64,000 nt of DNA. Origin: Clostridiaceae bacterium. GTDB lineage: Bacteria > Bacillota_A > Clostridia > Clostridiales > Clostridiaceae. This document shows, in pieces, positions 55,501 to 62,724 of this stretch. Location of the stretch: positions 124,001 through 188,000 of the forward strand of contig JAQSXU010000002.1 of the NCBI GenBank assembly GCA_029256485.1. The letters run 5' to 3'. The first letter of the stretch is position 1, and every line of letters starts with the position of its first letter. The notes beneath the pieces were generated by a model that did no database searches, had not been told where the DNA came from, and saw only the letters and a program-made list of their open reading frames with translations. The position numbers and the translations under genes were made by a program.

Positions 55501-56078
55501 TTATTTTTTTGAGATTCCTTTTTAAGCTTATCGGTTAGAGCACTGCCATAGCTTCTTAAAGCAAACAGCCTTTCCAGCATTTCACTTCTTTCCTTGGGAG
55601 TTGTCTTTAGAAATTCACTAAATCTTCCCTGTGGAAGAACTACAGCCCTTGTAAAATCGGTATGTTTTAATCCTATAATCTCTAATATTTTTTTATCTAC
55701 ATTGGATTTTCCGTCACTGAGTATTTCTAAATTTTCCCCTTTGACCTCATACAATTTGGCAATTGTACTTTTGTATCCTCCATCTTTATCTCGTTTAGTT
55801 ACTCTGTGAATGTGGTAGATTTTCCTCTGGTCACCAGCTCCAATTTCAAATGTATATTTAATTACAGCTTTATCCTGATTTAAATTTATAAAACCTCCCA
55901 GATCGCGGTCTATTTTCCCATATAGAGCATATATAATGGCATCAAGAATAGATGACTTACCACTGCCGGTTTTCCCAAAAATACCAAAGAAACCTTTATC
56001 AGTCAGCTTTTTAAAATTAATTATCTGTTTCTCTCTAAAGCTATTAAAGCCCTCAATTTCAAGGCATATAGGTTTCAT
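52551..56078 (-). CDS. sbcC: Exonuclease subunit SbcC
   Basis: 1175 residues. N-terminal Walker A FGKTGSGKSSILDAI near 34, long coiled-coil arms, zinc hook CPVCGNVH near 584 at their tip, then signature LSGGELFLTSLSLALA near 1077 and Walker B FFLDEGFGTLD near 1108. With SbcD it forms the Mre11-Rad50-type nuclease that cuts hairpins and blocked DNA ends. The ATG overlaps the sbcD stop. Confidence 0.96.
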   Translation of the reverse strand: MKPICLEIEGFNSFREKQIINFKKLTDKGFFGIFGKTGSGKSSILDAIIYALYGKIDRDLGGFINLNQDKAVIKYTFEIGAGDQRKIYHIHRVTKRDKDGGYKSTIAKLYEVKGENLEILSDGKSNVDKKILEIIGLKHTDFTRAVVLPQGRFSEFLKTTPKERSEMLERLFALRSYGSALTDKLKKESQKNNTELIRIDGELNYYKDVNEDKLKEISNEYNILVNKVAELRKEKIAADNIFDKYKNIWTLQNDLNSKIIEKNKYDESKIFIDEKKKLMKEGERALLVKPYIDRLQSADKDLNNVIESLTKENNDYTYIKSLIVNIKNDYEKAFLLKEKELPELNKKEANVSQAIKLVQQLKQYDTEINVLRERYSLGDSERKSIESSIKSQEEKLNQYKNTISIKENEIEKIFLSPAEREKTIKALDVEKSIKNFNFEIKKLVNDNEKQNEEINNDRKVLKELEQNFNQIENEIDNTKIEITDLNNNFPGDNNLLIEKLNQCNDLEKNLEENKKLLTLKLEKDKEYTLLKTLYEDLKVKRENKNSEILSLSEKLILEKKELEHINVNNLAGIIASKLKDDEPCPVCGNVHKVKLAELVNGKVIEEKNVIISTLEQQYENTDKEIRALDTEFSQTEVTFNSVRSNLKDLDEKLKNVNISEEELIFGKIKNEYIQLKISLDKWNISKDELINKLSELEKKKSLIEIQKVKFEEAIKKGIALTEKYTSDIENKNIDLSQFNKKIAIIKNELGIDDVEHRYADIIENDKKRDILERELKEARNSQEHIEKKIKTENQRLQVKANELSIILESGKQKGQFIEKLKNDIKILSEDRNPELYIEEIKSKIILIIGTEKKLKDHLESHTNKKNDIEKNINTLIRFRDNLLNDMEKLKGELSLKLQENSFNSKEDVLVSYLSKGDIDALKLEIKKYDDEYVKILNNIEEIKKKLNGEKVEKVQWDEIQINTDRVNKLLEENIGLIAAKKSEISKMKVLVEKLKLILIEKEKYNHKKSLLDELEKIFKGNKFVEFVAHGQLKYVTAEASRRLLNNTKEKFELKLNEHGEFYIKDNSSGGLLRSTNSLSGGELFLTSLSLALALSSHIQLKGSAPLEFFFLDEGFGTLDDELLDTVMDSLEKLRSEKLSVGIISHVKELRDRVPIKILVKSSSAVEGSKIVIENS

Positions 56079-57283
56079 TACAATTCCTCCTCATCCACCA
56101 GGCTTAAAAAAAGTTCTACAAGCTCCTGTGTTGGCTCTACTTCATTTCTCCACAAATAAAACTTTCTGAAAACTTCTTCCATACTCTTTTCTGTGAGATT
56201 TTCATAAATTTCATTATCACTATCAGTGCCTTTAAGGTTAGGCTTTATTTCTATGATGTCCGGTCTATAATCTTTCATTTCTTTAATCTCCTGCTGAGAA
56301 ATAATTCTATCACAATCAATCTCAAGATAAACCCATATATTTCTTTTGCCGTCATTCCTACATCTATCTATTGCATCATCTATACTTTTGCATTTCCATA
56401 CTTCAATGGGCTTATAATCCGTTAAATATATTCTTTCTGGAGCCGCCTGCTGCTCAGGCTTTAAATCAATAAAATATATGCAATTTTTATTGTTTTTTTC
56501 CTTTTTGCTGTATTTAATAGGAGAACCACTATACACTATAGGTACTTTATTAATATTATAAACTTGATTTTTATGTAAATGCCCAAGAGCTATGTATTGA
56601 GCTTTTGAAGGAAGGTCTTTTAACTCTACAGCATAGCTTCCTCCCAACTGAATTGCTCTTTCAGAATCTGAAGTCTCTCCACCAGCTAAATAAAGATGTG
56701 AAACTGCTAGATTAATCGTATCCTTTCGATATTTTTTTGAAAGTTCATTAAATATTTCTCCAATCCTATTAGTATAGCTTTTTTGAACTTCCGCTTCTTC
56801 ACTTTCCTGAGATAGTATTTCTCCTAATCTCTTCTCACTTGGGTAGGGAATTGTCAATATTACTGCACTTTCATTATTTATGCAGAGTTCTATGTATCCT
56901 TCTCCAGAATCTGCTACCTGAAAGCTGCCAAACTTTCCAGTTTCAATGACACTCTTAGGAGTTCCTAAAATGATAATCCCCTGCTCCTTTGCAAGTGGAA
57001 TAACTGCCTCCAATCTTTCGGGGCTGTCATGATTACCGGCTATTATTAAAATTGCACGGGTTCCATTATTTGAAATTCTTTTAATTCCATTATAAAAGAG
57101 CCACTCAGCCTTAGCAGATGGATTTCCAGAATCGTATATATCTCCAGCTATAATAACTAAGTCTGCATTTTTTTCTTCAACTTTTTGTACAAATTCATCT
57201 ATAAATTGTTCCTGCTCTTCAAACCTGCTGTTACCTTCAAGAAGTTTACCTAAATGCCAATCTGATGTATGAATAATTTTCAA
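56078..57283 (-). CDS. sbcD: Exonuclease subunit SbcD
   Basis: 401 residues beginning IIHTSDWHLGKLLEG, with metal-binding motifs AGDIYDSG, AGNHDSPE and ALGHLHKNQ of the Mre11 phosphoesterase. It starts from TTG, with GGTAG as the nearest ribosome-binding signal. It overlaps sbcC by one base at its end. Forms the nuclease dimer on SbcC. Confidence 0.94.
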   Translation of the reverse strand: MKIIHTSDWHLGKLLEGNSRFEEQEQFIDEFVQKVEEKNADLVIIAGDIYDSGNPSAKAEWLFYNGIKRISNNGTRAILIIAGNHDSPERLEAVIPLAKEQGIIILGTPKSVIETGKFGSFQVADSGEGYIELCINNESAVILTIPYPSEKRLGEILSQESEEAEVQKSYTNRIGEIFNELSKKYRKDTINLAVSHLYLAGGETSDSERAIQLGGSYAVELKDLPSKAQYIALGHLHKNQVYNINKVPIVYSGSPIKYSKKEKNNKNCIYFIDLKPEQQAAPERIYLTDYKPIEVWKCKSIDDAIDRCRNDGKRNIWVYLEIDCDRIISQQEIKEMKDYRPDIIEIKPNLKGTDSDNEIYENLTEKSMEEVFRKFYLWRNEVEPTQELVELFLSLVDEEEL

Positions 57284-57319
57284 ACTATCACTACCTTTAT
57301 ATATTTATTTAGGAAATAA

Positions 57320-58414
57320 CTATTTCAGCTTTTTCTCCTTATATTCTGCAATTAACAAATCCACCATTCGGCCATAACTTTGAACCCCGTCCTGCTGCCC
57401 GTTTGATTTAAGATAATTATTATTTATAGTATCAGACACATTTTCAATGACACCATCATATCTACTCCAAAATTGGCTATCATTTTTTAAATCTCTAATC
57501 ACTTTTGGTGAATATTCCTTTGTGAGTAGTTTGTATTGATTATAGTCCACCTTTCTAAGAGCATCCATAGAATAAATTAATCCCAGCATTACTCCTGAAT
57601 ATTGAAAATCAGTATAATTACTTAATGTACAAGCAACATAGGCAATATAATTTGCCTCATCCTCTCTGGCAAATCCCCTTTGATGTGCCATTTCATGAGC
57701 GGCTGTACAGGGCAGCATAAAATCATTAATGCTTATATTTACATTTGCCTCCCCTGTAAAAGGAAAATATACCCCTGTTATGCCTGTATAACACATTAAT
57801 TTGGATAAAAAAACGGGTTTTGGATTGCCATAACTGCCCTTTAGTACGCTATACTTTTGAGAAGCAGTGTCATATGCATTAGGCTCCCTGTTAAAAACAT
57901 CTTTGTATCCCCCAGGTATATACATTACTCCTTTGGAATCTTCCTTTAGGTTCTGTCTAAGAGTATTAGCTCTGTAAATAAGGTGTTCACATAAATCGGA
58001 CAATTCCTTAGAGGAGGTGCCTTTTACTTCAAGTGATGCAGTTTCTGCAAAGGATAGTCTATTATAATTTATCCCCCATAAAGAAATAAATAAAAAGTAT
58101 ATCACTGAAATAATACAAAGTGTTCTTGCTATGAAATTAAAGATTAATGACTTTTTATTTCTACTATTTTTCAAGCTTATAATAAACCTTGCAATATTGA
58201 ATACAGCATAAATTAAAGCTGCTATTACAAATAATTCAGCTAATGAGAAAGAAAAAATTTCTGATATTCTGCTTAAGAATTGTCTTATTAATCTATTAAA
58301 TCCATTGGAGTAATACTTTTCAACAATTCCCGGAATTTTTGACGAAAAAATATTAATTATTACTGTAATTAACAGCATCCATACTCCGAACAATTTAAAA
58401 AATATTGATTTCAC
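57320..58414 (-). CDS. DUF3810 membrane zincin-like protein
   Basis: 364 residues from GTG. Three membrane helices at about 8-27, 52-77 and 97-118 are followed by an external domain with HEMAHQRGF near 238, a HExxH zinc motif continuing into EDEANYIAY (third ligand candidate). This is the DUF3810 family, predicted membrane metalloproteases of unknown substrate. It lies 36 bases upstream of sbcD on the same strand, so it may share that operon. Confidence 0.85.
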   Translation of the reverse strand: MKSIFFKLFGVWMLLITVIINIFSSKIPGIVEKYYSNGFNRLIRQFLSRISEIFSFSLAELFVIAALIYAVFNIARFIISLKNSRNKKSLIFNFIARTLCIISVIYFLFISLWGINYNRLSFAETASLEVKGTSSKELSDLCEHLIYRANTLRQNLKEDSKGVMYIPGGYKDVFNREPNAYDTASQKYSVLKGSYGNPKPVFLSKLMCYTGITGVYFPFTGEANVNISINDFMLPCTAAHEMAHQRGFAREDEANYIAYVACTLSNYTDFQYSGVMLGLIYSMDALRKVDYNQYKLLTKEYSPKVIRDLKNDSQFWSRYDGVIENVSDTINNNYLKSNGQQDGVQSYGRMVDLLIAEYKEKKLK

Positions 58415-58553
58415 TTGTAAATCTCCTTATTTTAATCTTCATATTTTATATAATAATATAATTTACCCGTTTGGACAAATGATTTTAAGCAATGTTTAGT
58501 TATTTAAAAGCATTAATTGCAATAAACTAAGCATATTTAACAACATATACTGC

Positions 58554-58571
58554 ATTTTATTGTAATAAAAT
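58554..58571. promoter_or_regulatory. 18-base palindrome ahead of the symporter gene
   Basis: ATTTTATT-gt-AATAAAAT between the divergent DUF3810 and symporter genes, about 60 bases before the latter. It could be an operator but is AT-only. Confidence 0.25.
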
Positions 58572-58631
58572 AATATTAGAAAATATTTAAAAAGAAATTA
58601 TAAATTATAATCAATTTAGGAGGAATATTAA

Positions 58632-59897
58632 ATGAATAATTTTTTAAAAACATACAAGTCCTCAATTATATTATTGGGCTCTGTAATTATGGGTGGAATA
58701 ATAGGAATTATTGTTGGCCCAAAGGCTTCTGTTTTAGAACCTTTAGGTACACTTTTCATTAATTTAATGTTCACTATAATTGTACCACTGGTATTTTTTA
58801 GCGTAGCTTCTTCTATAGCAGGCATGAAAAGTATGAAAAGACTTGGTAAAATTATGAGCAGTGTATTAATTATATTTACTATTACAGCATTAATAGCTTC
58901 AATTTTTGGTTTCATTGGAACTTTAGTTTTCAGCCCAACTAAAGGACTTGATCAGAGCTCCATAGAAAAGATAATTGCTCTCACAGGAAAAAGTTCTTTG
59001 GATAATAATAATGAAGGAGTACTTCAGCAGCTTGTAAATGTGGTGACAGTTTCAGACTTTACAGCCTTACTTTCAAGAAAGAATATGCTGCAGCTTATAG
59101 TTTTCTCTGTGCTGTTTGGAGTCTCTACTGCTATGATTGGTGAAAAAGGGAGGCAAGTTTCTCAGTTTCTTGAATCTGCAACAAATGTTATGATGAAGCT
59201 AGTAAGCTTAGTAATGTATTATGCGCCAATAGGTCTTTGCTGCTATTTTGCATCAATGATAGGGCAGCTTGGTTCTCAAATTCTTCAAGGATATTTGAGA
59301 GTATTTGTTCTTTACTTAGTTTTAGCCGTTATATACTATTTTGGTTTCTTTTCTATTTATGCTTTTGTAGCAGGCGGGAAAAATGGTATTAAAACCTTTT
59401 GGAGAAATGCAGCTGAACCTTCTATTATGGCTCTTGCTACCTGCTCTAGTGCAGCATGTATACCAGTTAATATAAGATCAGCTAAAAAAATGGGAGTTCC
59501 TAAAGACATTGCTGAAACAGTACTTCCCCTTGGAGCTAATATTCATAAAGATGGTTCAGTTTTTGGTGGTGTAATGAAGGTAACATTCCTGCTGGGGCTA
59601 TTTGGTAAAGATATGAAGAGTTTGCCCGTAATTATGGGGGTCATATTTGTTTCATTTTTAGTAGGAGCAGTTATGGGAGCAATACCAAATGGAGGTATGA
59701 TTGGTGAAATGTTAATTATAGGTATATACGGTTTTTCACCAAATGTTCTTCCTATCATCGCTATAATAAGCACTATTATTGATGCCCCTGCAACTGTGCT
59801 GAACTCAACAGGAAATACTGTATCTTCAATGATGATAACAAGATTTGTAGATGGAAAGCTTTCTGATACAGGTAGCATAGCTGAAAGTTTAACTTAA
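58632..59897 (+). CDS. Dicarboxylate/amino acid:cation symporter (DAACS family)
   Basis: 421 residues, about eight membrane helices plus two re-entrant hairpins. The Ser-rich hairpin ATCSSAACIPVN near 275, the ANIHKDGS motif (NMDG-type unwound helix) near 299, and DAPATVLNSTGNTVS near 384 place it in the GltP/DctA/SstT family. It takes up an acidic or neutral amino acid or dicarboxylate with Na+ or H+. The AGGAGG site is close upstream. Single gene. Confidence 0.9.
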   Translation: MNNFLKTYKSSIILLGSVIMGGIIGIIVGPKASVLEPLGTLFINLMFTIIVPLVFFSVASSIAGMKSMKRLGKIMSSVLIIFTITALIASIFGFIGTLVFSPTKGLDQSSIEKIIALTGKSSLDNNNEGVLQQLVNVVTVSDFTALLSRKNMLQLIVFSVLFGVSTAMIGEKGRQVSQFLESATNVMMKLVSLVMYYAPIGLCCYFASMIGQLGSQILQGYLRVFVLYLVLAVIYYFGFFSIYAFVAGGKNGIKTFWRNAAEPSIMALATCSSAACIPVNIRSAKKMGVPKDIAETVLPLGANIHKDGSVFGGVMKVTFLLGLFGKDMKSLPVIMGVIFVSFLVGAVMGAIPNGGMIGEMLIIGIYGFSPNVLPIIAIISTIIDAPATVLNSTGNTVSSMMITRFVDGKLSDTGSIAESLT

Positions 59898-59919
59898 AAA
59901 AGTTTAAATATAATATAAA

Positions 59920-59952
59920 AAAATGCTGGCAATTATTATTTGTCAGCATTTT
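59920..59952. terminator. Bidirectional terminator
   Basis: AAAATGCTG/CAGCATTTT stem with inner pairs and a TTAGTTTTG tail, between the symporter gene and the convergent nitroreductase gene. Confidence 0.8.
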
Positions 59953-59970
59953 AGTTTTGATAAACTTGAA

Positions 59971-60597
59971 TTAAATATATTTTACGAATTCTTCAACTGG
60001 TTTTCTATAGCCTCTAAGCCTTTTTTTCTTAGGATCCTCTATTCCAATGGTAATCAAAATTGCTGGTTCATACTGTTCAGGAACTTTAAATAACTTTTTT
60101 ACTACCTCTCCATTAAAACCTATCATTGGGCATGTATCCCATCCTCTGTCCTTTGCAATTAACATAAACATCATTGCAGATATTGAAGCGTTTCTAATTG
60201 CCTCGTCTCTAATAAATGCTTCTCCTCTGCCTTCGTATAGATTATAAGTATCTTCAATCATTCTAGTGTATGCAATCTGGTCCATCATGCCTAGCTGCTT
60301 CATTGGTTCATATATCTTTTCAACATCTTTATATGCCATTTTATCTCCAAACACTAAAACTGCAGCCGATGCAGTATGAACTTTGTATTGAGGACATGCC
60401 TTGTCCCTAAATAGCTCCTTCATTTCCTTATCCCTTATTACTAAATATCTTGCATGCTGAAGATTGAAGCATGAGGGCTGTAATGCTAATAACTTGAATA
60501 TTTCATCAAATTCTTCTTTAGGAATTTCAATACCCTCTTTAAAATTATTAGCAGATTTTCTATCGTTTATCAGTTCAGTAAAAGTTGAATAGCCCAT
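59971..60597 (-). CDS. Nitroreductase family FMN oxidoreductase
   Basis: 208 residues. The family features are the N-terminal RKSANNFKEG (FMN-phosphate contact), LQPSCFNLQHAR, and WDTCPMIGFN near 155. NAD(P)H-dependent reduction of nitro compounds or quinones is the common activity. It follows pirin by 21 bases in the HxlR-linked operon, suggesting a role in quinone or electrophile stress. Confidence 0.9.
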   Translation of the reverse strand: MGYSTFTELINDRKSANNFKEGIEIPKEEFDEIFKLLALQPSCFNLQHARYLVIRDKEMKELFRDKACPQYKVHTASAAVLVFGDKMAYKDVEKIYEPMKQLGMMDQIAYTRMIEDTYNLYEGRGEAFIRDEAIRNASISAMMFMLIAKDRGWDTCPMIGFNGEVVKKLFKVPEQYEPAILITIGIEDPKKKRLRGYRKPVEEFVKYI

Positions 60598-60618
60598 TTA
60601 AAATTTCCTCCTTCGAAA

Positions 60619-61431
60619 TCATTTATCTAATAGCTCATTATTAAAATCATCTATTGCCTGCAGTATTTCATCCATAGTATTCATTACGAATGGACCATAT
60701 TTAGCAATTGGTTCATTTAATTTGTCTGCGCTTATAAATAAGAATCCTGAATCATTACCCTGTACGGATACATTTCTCTCATCTTCTATTACAGCTAAAT
60801 TTTTAGAGCTCACATTAACAATTTCATTACTTGTACTAATTTTCACTTCACCGGAATGGACATATATTAGGTTTACTTCTTTCATTTCTTTTTTAAAAAT
60901 ACCGCCGTTAACATAAACATCCAAATAATCTACTGGAAGGTAAGTTCTCAAAGTGCTCTCTACATTATTATATCTTCCTGAAATTATTTTTACAATAATT
61001 CCACTATCTTTTATTACTGGAATATCATTCTCCTTAAGATGTCTATATTGGGGCTGAACCATTTTGTACTTTTTAGGCAGATTTACCCATAGTTGATACC
61101 CCCAAAGCTTTCCATTGTCCATAGCTGGCATTTCTTCGTGTAAAATCCCCTTGCCAGCTGTCATCCACTGTACTTCTCCTGGATTTAGTTTACCTTCATT
61201 TTTATTTGAATCTCTATGAACAAAACTTCCCTCTATCATATAAGTAATAGTTTCCATTCCTCTGTGCGGATGCATTGGGAATCCTGCTATATAATCATTT
61301 TTATTATGGCTTCTGAATTCATCTAGCAGCAAAAAAGGATTTGCATTGTCCATGGCGCTAGTACCAATTACTCTGTTTAACTTTACACCAGCACCATCTT
61401 TAACACTTTCACCTTTGATTACTTTAATCAT
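60619..61431 (-). CDS. Pirin family cupin protein
   Basis: 270 residues of the bicupin pirin family. The metal site is HPHRGMETITY near 57 (two His) with GILHEEMP near 99 (His, Glu). Some pirins are quercetinases or redox regulators. It heads the operon with the nitroreductase and is divergent from an HxlR regulator. Confidence 0.92.
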   Translation of the reverse strand: MIKVIKGESVKDGAGVKLNRVIGTSAMDNANPFLLLDEFRSHNKNDYIAGFPMHPHRGMETITYMIEGSFVHRDSNKNEGKLNPGEVQWMTAGKGILHEEMPAMDNGKLWGYQLWVNLPKKYKMVQPQYRHLKENDIPVIKDSGIIVKIISGRYNNVESTLRTYLPVDYLDVYVNGGIFKKEMKEVNLIYVHSGEVKISTSNEIVNVSSKNLAVIEDERNVSVQGNDSGFLFISADKLNEPIAKYGPFVMNTMDEILQAIDDFNNELLDK

Positions 61432-61474
61432 AATAACACCTCTCTTTATTAAAAAAATATTGCTTACTTTATGT

Positions 61475-61508
61475 TAGTATGATACTATAAGTAATATACA
61501 TTAGTCAA
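61475..61508 (-). promoter_or_regulatory. Pirin operon promoter and HxlR-type operator
   Basis: Minus strand TTGACT, 18 bases, TATCAT (+ strand 61479-61484 and 61503-61508). The palindrome TAGTATGATACTA (61475-61487) covers the -10 box and is framed by TTACTT (61464-61469) and AAGTAA (61489-61494), an arrangement like HxlR/YodB sites. Direct repression of the pirin operon is likely. Confidence 0.5.
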
Positions 61509-61577
61509 GTAAGTTTGTTGCTTTTTTTTATTTACTTTTATTCATTTAGTATGTAAAATGTTAGTGAGGTGATATTT

Positions 61578-61886
61578 ATGAATGATTTTCATCTATGCCC
61601 CAGATTTGAAAAGGCTTTTAAGCTATTGGGAAAAAAGTGGAATGGACTTATAATAAGAGTACTTCTTAACGGTCCTAAAAGATTTTCTGAAATAAAAGAA
61701 TTAATTCCAGAATTAAGTGACAGAGTTCTCACAGAAAGATTTAAAGAACTTGAAGCTGAAGGCATTATTATAAGAAATGTATTTCCTGAAACCCCAGTAA
61801 GAGTAGAGTATGAAATTACTGAAAAGGGAAGAGAACTTGAATATGCCATGGAAGAAATCCAAAAATGGGCTGAAAAGTGGATGTGA
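61578..61886 (+). CDS. HxlR family transcriptional regulator
   Basis: 102 residues from ATG at 61578 after GAGGTGAT; a GTG at 61569 lies in that site. It is the HxlR winged helix: CPRFEKAFKLLGKKWNGLII, RFSEIKELIPELSDRVLTERFKELE, YEITEKG. The single N-terminal Cys (residue 6) is the position used by YodB/HypR to sense quinones and other electrophiles. Divergent from pirin/nitroreductase. Confidence 0.92.
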   Translation: MNDFHLCPRFEKAFKLLGKKWNGLIIRVLLNGPKRFSEIKELIPELSDRVLTERFKELEAEGIIIRNVFPETPVRVEYEITEKGRELEYAMEEIQKWAEKWM

Positions 61887-61888
61887 TT

Positions 61889-61940
61889 AATAATTGCTCA
61901 GTGGAAACCTTACTGTGTTTAGAACCGCTGGGCAATTATT
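61889..61940. terminator. Bidirectional terminator
   Basis: AATAATTGC/GCAATTATT outer stem with CAGtGG/CCgCTG inner pairing, between the HxlR gene and the convergent SprT-like gene. Confidence 0.65.
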
Positions 61941-62691
61941 ATAAAATCATATTTAACGGTACATAATATTTTATATACCTATTTCCAAAGTTATCTACAT
62001 AATTTCCTTTATTATTAAGCACCATTATGGTTGCTCTTTTATTTATATTAGTTATAATTCCGCTTATATTTAAATCGTTATGTTTAAATGTTACCTTTTT
62101 GCCGATTGCTGCATTGTATTTATTTTTTGCAATCTGGTTTGCTGTTGGAAGCTCATGATATGATTTAGTATGTCCAAAAATACTATTGGCAATACCCTTA
62201 AATCTTTTACCGCTGCAGCTGGATTGTCTGTACATTGTTAATTCTAAAAGATGGCATATTTCATGTTCAAATACTAGCTGTAAGGCTTCTAATGCATCAA
62301 TAGAAATAATTCCATTAACAATCTTATCACCCTTTGTTTCATAAAACTTAAAGAAAAAGTTAACTGCCATTCTAATTTCAAATTTAACCTGGTTTAAAGG
62401 CAAAGATCTAATGTTTCTAGGATAAATAGTTTTCCCTGCACTGCTTGTCATTCTTTTTGACAGTGAAAATTCCAGCTTCCCATATAAATTATCTTTAAAA
62501 TAGTTCTGCAGAAAAGTTCCGTCATATAGTTTAAACAGCAAGTATAAATCATTTACTGATACTTTTTTTATTATGCCGTTTTTTATATTTTCTGAGGTGC
62601 TTATTAGTTGATTATAAACATACTTTCTTTTTAATTTAATATCATCAATTGAATAATGTAAATTTTCAATATAACTTTTACCATTGTACAT
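61939..62691 (-). CDS. SprT-like zinc-binding protein
   Basis: 250 residues. A FEHEICHLLEL motif near residue 139 has the zincin HExxH pattern, followed by a conserved downstream His block (GHTKSYHEL). This fits SprT-like/Spartan-type domains. The C-terminal segment (ISGIITNINKRATIMV) looks like a small beta-barrel. Whether it cleaves proteins is unknown. No operon partner; the sigma-54 activator gene lies 33 bases upstream on the same strand. Confidence 0.8.
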   Translation of the reverse strand: MYNGKSYIENLHYSIDDIKLKRKYVYNQLISTSENIKNGIIKKVSVNDLYLLFKLYDGTFLQNYFKDNLYGKLEFSLSKRMTSSAGKTIYPRNIRSLPLNQVKFEIRMAVNFFFKFYETKGDKIVNGIISIDALEALQLVFEHEICHLLELTMYRQSSCSGKRFKGIANSIFGHTKSYHELPTANQIAKNKYNAAIGKKVTFKHNDLNISGIITNINKRATIMVLNNKGNYVDNFGNRYIKYYVPLNMIL

Positions 62692-62724
62692 TTTAATACT
62701 CCATTCTAAAAAACTATATCAGCT

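Noticed and set aside
54241..56169. Several plus-strand frames inside sbcC
   Set aside because: Ser/Phe-rich shadow frames typical of the strand opposite a Lys/Glu-rich coiled coil.
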